Positions 16,981-24,847 of a stretch of DNA of 64,000 nt are shown in pieces (within the stretch, counting starts at the first letter, position 1; each line of letters starts with the position of its first letter). A program made the position numbers and the translations under genes. The stretch covers positions 45,445 to 109,444 of the forward strand of contig CANNOC010000004.1 in the NCBI GenBank assembly GCA_947507155.1, given 5' to 3'. Source of the stretch: an uncultured Collinsella sp. (lineage in GTDB: Bacteria; Actinomycetota; Coriobacteriia; Coriobacteriales; Coriobacteriaceae). The notes below the pieces were generated by a model. That model did not search any database and was not told where the DNA came from. It worked only from the letters and a program-made list of their open reading frames with translations.

Positions 16981-19900
16981 GGCCGATCGCCTCCATCATC
17001 TCCAAATTGATTGCACCGTCGGCGGCCATATAAGGAACGGAGAACACAGTCCCCTCAGCATCGAGTGCCTTGGGCACGCACTCAAGCGCTGCCTCATCAG
17101 CCAAAACGTTGACGATTAGCAGGCGTTTCGCCCCAACCTTTTGAGCCTTCGCCCTAAAGCGCTCGGCATCCGACGCCTCGCGACCGTCGCGAACATAAGC
17201 GATATAGGCACCGATGCGATAGTGCTTAAAATCGATCCATACCCCGGTCGTGTTGCCAGCAGCATCGAGCACCTCAAAGTCGCCACCTGTCTCGGCGTGT
17301 GCCGCATCGCCACGCGTAAGCGAATAGCGGCCGTCGTAATATGCCTCAAAGATTGCCCTTCCGGCAGATTCTCCCAGCTCACCCAGGTAGACCGCCTGGA
17401 ACATATAGGGCGTCATGTGCGCCGTCGCCGCCGGCTGCAGCGTTGTGGGCACCCCGTCGCTCGACCAACGCTCACGCACTTCGCGAATTGACAGCAGCTC
17501 GGGTACGCGCGCCGCCGCCTGGCTCACCTGGCGAACCGTCGCGCCCTTTAAGCCCTCCTTGCAGTGGCAACGATCCTCCAGACGAGCAGCAATCTGCTCG
17601 ACGGGCTCACCATCGTAGCTAGGGAATTCAAAGTGCGGCACCTTGCATGCCCCGCCTTCTGCATAGGCATAGCCATTTGCAGCATGCGACATGCGCAGCG
17701 CGGTACTCCGGCGCTCTGGGTATTGCGCGAGATCTTCCCACGGCAGGCAAAAATGATGCAGGTAAAAGTCGCGCTCGCCATCAAAAGCAGTGAGATCTTC
17801 GTCCCCGGCGTTTAGCGAGGTAACTTTCCACGCCAGCTTTTCGTGCTTTTGCTTGGCAAGGTTGTTCCTAAAGGCGGCAAGGTTCTGCTGCTTAACGGCA
17901 GCGTGTTCCTTGTTGTCCGTCATATGGTTGTTGGCAGCGGCGCAGGCACCAACCACCTGCTCAAGCTCGTAGCCCATCGGCAAATCATGCAAGAACGAAA
18001 AGTTGCAATCGTTCGCAATCTCGCGGTCGAGCAGCACCTGCACGCAAGGCATCTTTACACTCGTGCGCATCAGGCGACCCACAGCCTGTGCCACAATGCG
18101 AGCGCCTTCGACCTGATAAGAGAGGGTGTCGCGCACCGGCAGGCTCTTATTAACGCCAGATAGAAGCATCCGTACGTTCCGGCGCTTTTGAGTAAACGGA
18201 ACCTCGCCGCGCGCTACCAGTTCCTCCTGCTCCACCACGCCAAGTAGCGCCTGCTGGACAAACTTATTTGAGTTGATCTCCACTCCCCAGGTCAAACGAC
18301 TTGTGGGCGACTCGATATATAAGAAATCAAGATCCATCTTGGGGCGACGGTCGGCATTTTCAAAGCCGCAATCGACCTGATGAACCATGTCGCACAGATT
18401 CTCCGGCACCTTGTATTTGAGATTCTTGGAAAAGCCACCGGCCGAAAGATTGATAAACATCAGGGTCGGCTGGCCCAGCTCGAGACGTTTTTGAGCGCCA
18501 CGCCAACCTGCATCCCATTCCGCAGCGTTAAAGCACGGCACCATGTCCTTGGCGGCCTCAAGCGATTTCTCGTACGACATCTCGGGGCACTTGATGTTTC
18601 TAATCACCAGCTCCGCGACAATCTCGCGCGCAAGATCCAGCGCCAGACTATTGAATTCGCCATGGTTTCCCATGTGGCGCGTGGTAAAAACGGCTCCCGC
18701 CCGTTGCTCGTTACGCGCCACACCACGGGCCCAAGTACTCACGGCAACAAGCGTCTTGCTCAGGCGCTTCAGCTCAAACTCGATGCTCTTGGCGTCGCTC
18801 ACGCCCACCCTGTCAGCAATCTTTAAGCGCAAGCGCACCGCAAGTCCCTCACTCACGCCAATCCCGTCAAAGAACCGCATCGCGCGCTCGTACACCTCGT
18901 CGGGCGACACAATGATGCCGCCAAAGGCGCCGCCTGCCAGCGCGACCATGCCGGCAATTTCCTTGGACTCATCCACCCAGGCAATATCGACGTCGTACTC
19001 CTTCGCAGCCTGTTTGTTAAACAGCTTAGTCTGTCGCACGATTTCCTGGTTGAGCTCGCCAATCCAAGCGTCCTTGCGAACCACGCCATGAACCTCGTCA
19101 AGGTAATCGAGGTTGAAGTTTTTGACGGTCGGCGCACTCCATGTTGCGCTCATGCACACGCAAGGCGCTTTGGCGGCAATGGAGGCAAGGTAGGCCTCGG
19201 GCATGCGCTCAATGCCGCGGCTGGTTAGGTACGTGGTAAACATGTGCTCGATGGTGGTTTCCATCACTAGATAATCGACACCACGCGCATACATCGAGTC
19301 GTCGGCGGCATCGATCTCGTCATTCTTACGATCTTTAAAGAACAGCGCCAGCATCAACGAATCCCAAAAATACTTCTCGCTGGTCTGGTTGTTCCTAATG
19401 CCCAGGGCATCGATGATGTTCTTGCGCGAAAGGTCGTCCTTGTACGAAATGCTGCCGTAGTACAGCTTGTCCATAAGCGTGGCGCAACGGGCGAGATGAC
19501 CCACCACCATCCTGACCAGACCGCGTGCACGACGCACCGCCTTGCTGACGGTTTGCTGCCCACTCCCTCCGCGAGTGATAATCATATTGCGAGTACCGCC
19601 CTCATTGAGTTTGAAGCGCAACGGATTCGCCGAGTTGTCGCCCACCGAAATATCGTCGCTGCCAAACAGATGTCGACCGGAGAGCTGCTCTTCTTTCGCC
19701 TCGTCAGACAGCGCAAAAGGCGGACGCAGTTTCATGTCCTTAATACAAGAGGCGAGTGCCTTTTGAATTTTCTTGGCATCCTTGGCGATTTCTTCGGCAT
19801 CTTCCTCTACGCTCGCCCGCGAAACCCTGTTCCTCTCGGCGTTTGACCCTTTGTGATCGCCCGACGTGGAAGCGTGCGTATAGACCGCCATCCATTGATC

Positions 19901-20896
19901 TCGATTCCCCAGTAGCAAGGGGTCCACCACACCGCCGTTAAAATGACGATCGAGGATACGCAATACTTCGTCCGGTTGAAACGTCACGGGATCGTCTGTC
20001 AGCGTCGACAGTATGTCGGCCTTCATGTGGTCGATTTCATCAAAGATAAACAGGCCCTTCTCGGCAGCCATTGCGTTAAAGAGCACAACGCCTGCACCGG
20101 TCACTGTATCGATCCTATTGATGAGCTTTTGCGGCGTCAGGGCAATCACATGCGGTATGCTCTCGTCATTGAGCAGGGCAGACGGCCAAATCTGGGGGAT
20201 CACCTCCATGCCGCGCGTGATGTTTTTGAGCTCGTGGCTCACAGCCCAACGCAAGCTCGCATCCGCCGACGATAGCTTGTCGCGAAGGGCGGGGGTCAAA
20301 CGGTCTGCAACACCTCCCAGACGATTTCGAGTGTCAAGGATGCCCAAAAGGTCATCGGCGATCTCCATCGCGTTGCCCCACGCTCGCTTAATGATGCGAT
20401 GAGAGCTCTCGTCGTCCGCCTCGATGGGACACGGAATGTCGCGCACGCCCACGGCGCCCTTACCGCGCGTAGTCTCAATCCAATGCAGGATGTTATCGCC
20501 CGCACGCGGAAGATCGAACACCATGCGCTGCGCGGCATCGCCATCCATGCCCTGTTCAACCAGCAATTTGCGCACGCTCGCAACGTAGTTGTCGCGGTTG
20601 TCCTTACCCGGCACCACAAACACCAGGTAACGACGGCCCGGGCACTTGTTAAAACAGCCCGAATCGTCCCAGCCACCGGCGATGAGGTCGGCTGTGACCT
20701 GCTCGGACGTATAGTTTTTACCCGAGCCCGTCGTGGCGCCCAAAAAGTACAGGCCATTGTTGCCCTGATCCTTGGGGGCAAACAGCGCACGCTCAAAAAA
20801 CTCGCGCATCGCCTTTTGACGTGCAAGATAGGGAGCGAGCTCCTTGTCGTCCGCAGACGACGGATTCGATTGGCAGTTGAGATCCCACATAGCCAT
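16964..20896 (-). CDS. Large SF2 helicase with C-terminal PD-(D/E)XK-like nuclease domain
   Basis: 1310 aa from ATG 20896 (GGAGGT 6 nt upstream). The Walker A motif GATTGSGKN is at 53-61, motif II FDEID near 284, motif III MSATW near 582, and motif VI QAVGRLMRT near 940, whose Q-x-x-GR-x-x-R form recalls DinG/XPD-type helicases. Near 1200-1230 the sequence DFEVLDAAGN...WIDFKHY looks like the D-(D/E)xK core of a restriction-type nuclease. It should unwind nucleic acid with ATP and may cut it. It is followed, with 17 bp of overlap, by the 631-aa protein, which argues for one complex. pPIWI-RE loci pair a PIWI protein with a DinG-type helicase and a REase; here the nuclease would be fused (inference). 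Confidence 0.8.
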   Translation of the reverse strand: MAMWDLNCQSNPSSADDKELAPYLARQKAMREFFERALFAPKDQGNNGLYFLGATTGSGKNYTSEQVTADLIAGGWDDSGCFNKCPGRRYLVFVVPGKDNRDNYVASVRKLLVEQGMDGDAAQRMVFDLPRAGDNILHWIETTRGKGAVGVRDIPCPIEADDESSHRIIKRAWGNAMEIADDLLGILDTRNRLGGVADRLTPALRDKLSSADASLRWAVSHELKNITRGMEVIPQIWPSALLNDESIPHVIALTPQKLINRIDTVTGAGVVLFNAMAAEKGLFIFDEIDHMKADILSTLTDDPVTFQPDEVLRILDRHFNGGVVDPLLLGNRDQWMAVYTHASTSGDHKGSNAERNRVSRASVEEDAEEIAKDAKKIQKALASCIKDMKLRPPFALSDEAKEEQLSGRHLFGSDDISVGDNSANPLRFKLNEGGTRNMIITRGGSGQQTVSKAVRRARGLVRMVVGHLARCATLMDKLYYGSISYKDDLSRKNIIDALGIRNNQTSEKYFWDSLMLALFFKDRKNDEIDAADDSMYARGVDYLVMETTIEHMFTTYLTSRGIERMPEAYLASIAAKAPCVCMSATWSAPTVKNFNLDYLDEVHGVVRKDAWIGELNQEIVRQTKLFNKQAAKEYDVDIAWVDESKEIAGMVALAGGAFGGIIVSPDEVYERAMRFFDGIGVSEGLAVRLRLKIADRVGVSDAKSIEFELKRLSKTLVAVSTWARGVARNEQRAGAVFTTRHMGNHGEFNSLALDLAREIVAELVIRNIKCPEMSYEKSLEAAKDMVPCFNAAEWDAGWRGAQKRLELGQPTLMFINLSAGGFSKNLKYKVPENLCDMVHQVDCGFENADRRPKMDLDFLYIESPTSRLTWGVEINSNKFVQQALLGVVEQEELVARGEVPFTQKRRNVRMLLSGVNKSLPVRDTLSYQVEGARIVAQAVGRLMRTSVKMPCVQVLLDREIANDCNFSFLHDLPMGYELEQVVGACAAANNHMTDNKEHAAVKQQNLAAFRNNLAKQKHEKLAWKVTSLNAGDEDLTAFDGERDFYLHHFCLPWEDLAQYPERRSTALRMSHAANGYAYAEGGACKVPHFEFPSYDGEPVEQIAARLEDRCHCKEGLKGATVRQVSQAAARVPELLSIREVRERWSSDGVPTTLQPAATAHMTPYMFQAVYLGELGESAGRAIFEAYYDGRYSLTRGDAAHAETGGDFEVLDAAGNTTGVWIDFKHYRIGAYIAYVRDGREASDAERFRAKAQKVGAKRLLIVNVLADEAALECVPKALDAEGTVFSVPYMAADGAINLEMMEAIGRAIEA

Positions 20897-21026
20897 GGTC
20901 AAACCTCCGATTTAGTTGTTACACGTGTTTGATACCATCCCGTGCGGACAAAACTCGCGCTGGGCGGTCAAGGCGGCGGCCATGCCGCTTGAGAGAAGAA
21001 AGAAAGGAAAGAGGAGCAGTCAGCGA

Positions 21027-21221
21027 CTACTCGCACGAAGCGAGCAGTTTCTTAAGATCGCACTCCAACGCCTCGCGCTCTTTGGCATCGATCACTGCAA
21101 GGGCGACACGCATCAGGGATGCATCGGCGGCAGACTCCTGAACCTGGTCGGGGCGCTTGCTAAAGCTTTTCCCGGCAGCCTTCCGATCGGTCGCGCCGTT
21201 CAGTGCGGTGGCTAAAGATTG
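21027..21221 (-). other. 65-codon open frame without a standard start, upstream of the helicase
   Basis: The frame runs from just after a TGA to the TAG at 21027 and reads as a plausible small helical, charged protein (ends AVIDAKEREALECDLKKLLASCE in short), yet it has no ATG, GTG or TTG in its first half. The first ATG would leave only 28 residues. It overlaps the last codons of the upstream gene in another frame. It could be a decayed gene, a frame reached by frameshifting from the upstream gene, or chance. Confidence 0.25.
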
Positions 21222-21832
21222 TCATCGGACTTTGCGCTGGCTTTGGCCGCCTCTTCGCCCGCGATCAGGTCCTTAACCGTTATATACGCACTGTACGTAG
21301 CATCCTCGATCTTTTCCAAAACATCATCAGGGTCGCAAGTGCCCCAAGTTTCTTCGAGGACTCGAGCCAATCCCCAAGCAGCGCTGAGCAGGACGTCAAC
21401 GTCCTTTAGATCTAAATGATCGACCGTAAAGGGATAGTCCGCGCACTCCAGTAGATACGTGTCAACTGCGCCAATTGCCTCAGCCACGTATGGCTCAAGA
21501 TCGCAATGGGGTTGGAGGGCGCACAGCGCCTTGTGCGGATCGGTCGGCTCGATCCAATACAGCGTTGTCGCATCCTCGCATTTCTCGAGCGGATAACGCT
21601 CAACCGCCTTCTCCCAACTTTCATACCAAGGATCGGCATCGCCGTCCGTCATCGACCTGCAAAGATCAATCGCCGCAGAAACAGTCGCACACGAGCATCT
21701 ATAACTGGCGCCTTTCCTAAAATCATCATTGAGCTCGTCGTCGCCAGACAGCCTCGCCTCCATGATCAGAAACGGGCCGTCATCATCTGTAATGCTCATG
21801 GGATAGTTGTCACATTCGTAGTACGGATACAT
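21212..21832 (-). CDS. Hypothetical acidic protein of the helicase cluster
   Basis: 206 aa from ATG 21832 (GGAGAC upstream); longer in-frame starts give an unlikely Ser/Arg-rich extension that overlaps the neighbour. Rich in Asp/Glu and in Tyr/Cys, with no signal peptide or membrane segment and no domain I recognise. It lies 28 bp after the 108-aa gene and upstream of the helicase pair on the same strand, so it may belong to the same transcription unit. Confidence 0.6.
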   Translation of the reverse strand: MYPYYECDNYPMSITDDDGPFLIMEARLSGDDELNDDFRKGASYRCSCATVSAAIDLCRSMTDGDADPWYESWEKAVERYPLEKCEDATTLYWIEPTDPHKALCALQPHCDLEPYVAEAIGAVDTYLLECADYPFTVDHLDLKDVDVLLSAAWGLARVLEETWGTCDPDDVLEKIEDATYSAYITVKDLIAGEEAAKASAKSDDNL

Positions 21833-21860
21833 TTTGTCTCCAATCAACCGTTCGGTCACA

Positions 21861-22187
21861 TTAACAAGCAATATCAAAACCGCGCTCACGCGGAGGGTTG
21901 TCGTCCTCGATCCATTCGAGCCCGTCGTTCTCATCGATTCCGGCATCGGGGACTGACGACCATCTGAACTCGAAACCAAGCTGGTCAAGCTCATCGACTC
22001 GCTCACTGATTACTCCGTACGCATCCAACGCATTCTCGAAATCCTCCGAAGACACATAGCCGCGCTCGCACTGCTTGCGCATCTGGTGCAAACGACCCAT
22101 GGCGGCAGCGATGATCTCGCGAAGAACGATAACCTCGCGCTCGCATACATCGATGTTTCCTTTGTTGAGCTTGATGCAATCGGACAT
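21861..22187 (-). CDS. Hypothetical protein heading the helicase cluster
   Basis: 108 aa from ATG 22187, preceded by a strong GGGAGG site. Residues 15-70 are likely a helical hairpin (REVIVLREIIAAAM ... ERVDELDQLG), followed by an acidic tail. No family recognised. As the first gene of the leftward group 22187-15085 it could be a regulator or small partner, but nothing in the sequence proves this. The 109-bp gap to the divergent gene on its right must contain promoters for both; TTTTAAATTTT at about 22269 is the AT-rich core. Confidence 0.55.
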   Translation of the reverse strand: MSDCIKLNKGNIDVCEREVIVLREIIAAAMGRLHQMRKQCERGYVSSEDFENALDAYGVISERVDELDQLGFEFRWSSVPDAGIDENDGLEWIEDDNPPRERGFDIAC

Positions 22188-22296
22188 AACGGCCTCCCTG
22201 GTTTTAAGCCTTTTCGCTTGATTCCATTGAACAGCCGCAAACAGCCGCGTAATATGACTTTTATCGGGTTTTAAATTTTGGCTGTTTGGAGCATTA

Positions 22297-23412
22297 ATGC
22301 TTGATTCCGAACAAGAGCCGTTTAGCTGGGGTTTCGAGGCTGGCTTTCTTCGCTCTCCCGTCAATCCCCGCATGCTTCTTCTTAACAGAACGCCAGAGAT
22401 TGATTGCGCCGATGACGGAAACGCAACCGGCAATGCAAGCGCATGGAATCTCGTCTCCGTAGCCAACGACCTATTACGCGTCGACTTAAGCTCGCTTTTC
22501 AACGAGATTGGGGGCCACTTTCGTGAGCGAGCAAAATTGCGCTTTTACATCGATTTGCAGAACGCCATTCGTCAGCCCCCTGCTCCCCACGATGCGCAAC
22601 ACGCTTCGATGGACTACGCAGCCGAACCAGACCATGACGACTGGCTCGATCCAGACGATTCCGACCAAGAGTCCGCGCAAGCAGAATTGAACGAAGCCGA
22701 AATCGAAGTCAACCTTCAAAAACAAAAGGAACGCGACCTCGATTTCTTTGCTCCGATATTCGATAAAGCCATTACGCGCCATGCACACGGAGAGATATCT
22801 GGCATGGCCAGGTATCTCCTTGAAAATGTCTGCAGGCAGTGTGTCATGAACATCACAGCGATTCCCGACTATCGCTATTACAGCTGCTGGATGAACAACA
22901 ACGCTATTGAGTGCAACGAAATCAACCGCCTGTACCGCGCGGTGATCACGACATCGGCCCAACTCAATAAGCAAGAAATGGCGTCCCTCTTCAGCTCCTA
23001 TCTCAAGCTCGTGTCGAACGACATGGACATTACAACTACCAACGGCAAGACCGGGCTAACAGAACCGGTGCCGTATAAACGCGACAATCCAAGAGACAAC
23101 TATCCAAAGGTCAACTCGCAGATAGAAACAGCTTGCGTTTGCACCAATACCGATCTCTTTCGAGCGCTTCTCATTGTTTTTTATCAGGAATGTCTGGAGC
23201 TTGCCCCGCTGCTTAAAAACACCGAGGCACCTAGCCTGCTCGCGCAAAACGAAGAGTTTTCCCAGCCGCCATCAAAACAAGCGACCCGCGACAATTTCGA
23301 TTATTCGATAATCAGCTGCCGGCAATCATCCGCTTTGGCGACGCTTTTGCATACGCAGCCAAAAAGCACTTGCCCGGAAACGAAACGGCTCAAAAGCTCG
23401 AAGAACATTTGA
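22297..23412 (+). CDS. N-terminal part of a frameshift-split unknown protein
   Basis: 371 codons from ATG 22297 (TTGGAG upstream). Soluble and highly charged, with an acidic linker near 115-130. The last ~30-40 codons are probably out of the true frame: from 23235 to 23412 the -1 frame is also open and continues smoothly (..LPAIIRFGDAFAYAAKKH..) into the following frame. A single missing base between about 23235 and 23320 would explain this. The unit is therefore probably one gene of about 720 codons. No domain recognised in this half. Confidence 0.6.
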   Translation: MLDSEQEPFSWGFEAGFLRSPVNPRMLLLNRTPEIDCADDGNATGNASAWNLVSVANDLLRVDLSSLFNEIGGHFRERAKLRFYIDLQNAIRQPPAPHDAQHASMDYAAEPDHDDWLDPDDSDQESAQAELNEAEIEVNLQKQKERDLDFFAPIFDKAITRHAHGEISGMARYLLENVCRQCVMNITAIPDYRYYSCWMNNNAIECNEINRLYRAVITTSAQLNKQEMASLFSSYLKLVSNDMDITTTNGKTGLTEPVPYKRDNPRDNYPKVNSQIETACVCTNTDLFRALLIVFYQECLELAPLLKNTEAPSLLAQNEEFSQPPSKQATRDNFDYSIISCRQSSALATLLHTQPKSTCPETKRLKSSKNI

Positions 23413-24458
23413 GCGATATAAAACGCATGAATAGCGCCCCCTTTATGCAGGCGTTTCGCAAGAACTATCTCGAGGCTATGCGCGAGAACCAAATCTACGC
23501 AAATGGAGACTTCCATACGTATGCAGAGCTTAACGACCAGGAAAACCTCAATAGGCTCGTAAGGCTTCAAGCTGTTATTGCAAAGGCAGGAGAGCTTTAC
23601 TTCACCGAAGAGGAATGTTCCTTTGCAAGCCTTTATGCCCGCATCCTCCACGAGCTGCTGCTGTGCGGCATTATGCCGATAACATGCCAAACCTGTGGTT
23701 CGCTCTTTTTTCCGACCGGCCCTAACAGCAAGTACTGCGATCGATATAACGCGGCGACCAAGCTCTATTGCAACCCGCGGCACAACGCCAAAAAACATCT
23801 TGGTCGCAAATCACCCCGCGACGTCGCACTCAATATACGGAGAAAAGCCGACACGGCATACGAAAAGGGTTTAACGGATTGTGCCCACTATTTTGACAGC
23901 CTTGGCAATTTTGTTCTCGATGGTCTTGGCCCAACATACCAAGCGAGCGACCTAATTTCCGACGAGCTCTATGCGGCATGGCTGTCTATCGTCAACCAGC
24001 CCAATTGCAGGACAAAAATCAGGCGACCAGATAGGAACGGTTTTCCATACCCCGTACTGTGGTACGGATTCATCCTCAATGGCATACAGTATGTACAAGT
24101 CGAGTTTCCCGAAGCCGAGTACCCGGCGCTTTTTGAACGCTTGAGCCAGCTCGCCGAAAGCCCGCAATCAAAGTGCACGCTGAAGCACAAGGGACCCGGC
24201 GAGCACCCATACAGCTCATGGCTTATCAAGTTATACGAGTTGTTGGAGATCATTGCGCAAATTAATAGCGCCGACCAGGTGGCAAAGCCCATTCCATTGC
24301 TTGGAATAGATAGGGACGATTGTGTCTCGACCGACCCGACCGCCCAAGGCACACGGAGCGCGCCCGACGCATGCGTCTACAGCACCGGCACGATAGATAG
24401 CCTTAGCTTTACCGTGTATACGAAGGGATATGACCCGGAAAAGCGGGAACGAGCCTGA
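23370..24458 (+). CDS. C-terminal part of the split gene, with DUF6076-like Cys cluster
   Basis: The frame is open from 23235 and runs to 24458; the first usable start inside it is TTG 23370 or ATG 23427, neither with a convincing ribosome site, so it is unlikely to be translated alone. Its centre carries CQTCGSLFFP ... YCDR ... YCNPRHNAKKH, a zinc-finger-like arrangement that I associate with DUF6076 proteins (C-x-x-C-x-x-x-F, then Y-C-D-R). The function is unknown. It lies between the helicase cluster and the LlaJI-type operon, convergent with the latter. Possibly a pseudogene, or a sequencing indel. Confidence 0.6.
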   Translation: MPGNETAQKLEEHLSDIKRMNSAPFMQAFRKNYLEAMRENQIYANGDFHTYAELNDQENLNRLVRLQAVIAKAGELYFTEEECSFASLYARILHELLLCGIMPITCQTCGSLFFPTGPNSKYCDRYNAATKLYCNPRHNAKKHLGRKSPRDVALNIRRKADTAYEKGLTDCAHYFDSLGNFVLDGLGPTYQASDLISDELYAAWLSIVNQPNCRTKIRRPDRNGFPYPVLWYGFILNGIQYVQVEFPEAEYPALFERLSQLAESPQSKCTLKHKGPGEHPYSSWLIKLYELLEIIAQINSADQVAKPIPLLGIDRDDCVSTDPTAQGTRSAPDACVYSTGTIDSLSFTVYTKGYDPEKRERA

Positions 24459-24469
24459 TGTAGCGGCTT

Positions 24470-24791
24470 CGAGCGAAGCCGCCGGTCACGGGGTGGCACC
24501 GGGGCGCGGACGCCGCGGGCCATTGGGAGCAACCCTCCTCCGCTACCTGCGCGACGTGGCAGCGCCGCTGCGTCGTCCCTGTCGCCGAACATCGTCCTGA
24601 AGGCGCGGGCGGGTGTCCATGAACAGCCGCGCCCGCACTAGCCTGGGGGACAGCCGCCCCGCCACCAGCAGTGCGCCGGCACGCCTCGGCACCGCCAGGG
24701 TCTCCGCCTCCACGGGCAGGGCAACTTTCTCGATGACCTCGGCAGAGCACACGCCCGACAGGTCAACCCCGTTGTAGACGATTGGCCTCAT
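24470..24791 (-). pseudogene. Decayed phage tail component (Dit/Sipho_tail-like N-terminus)
   Basis: A leftward start at 24791 gives about 55 residues (MRPIVYNGVDLSGVCS..., RAGALLVAGRLSPRLVRARLFMD) typical of the N-terminus of siphophage distal tail proteins. After that, all three minus frames carry short pieces of what looks like a continuous continuation (FGDRDDAA; RRHVAQVAEEG; LLPMARGVRAPVP), indicating several frameshifts. The product would be non-functional. It is the only clear phage-structural trace in the window and lies at the left boundary of the LlaJI-type operon. Confidence 0.5.
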
Positions 24792-24847
24792 GCGTTGCCC
24801 CTCGCGCGCCCGTAGGTGTTACCGCTACTCTGAAAATGACCAGATGA

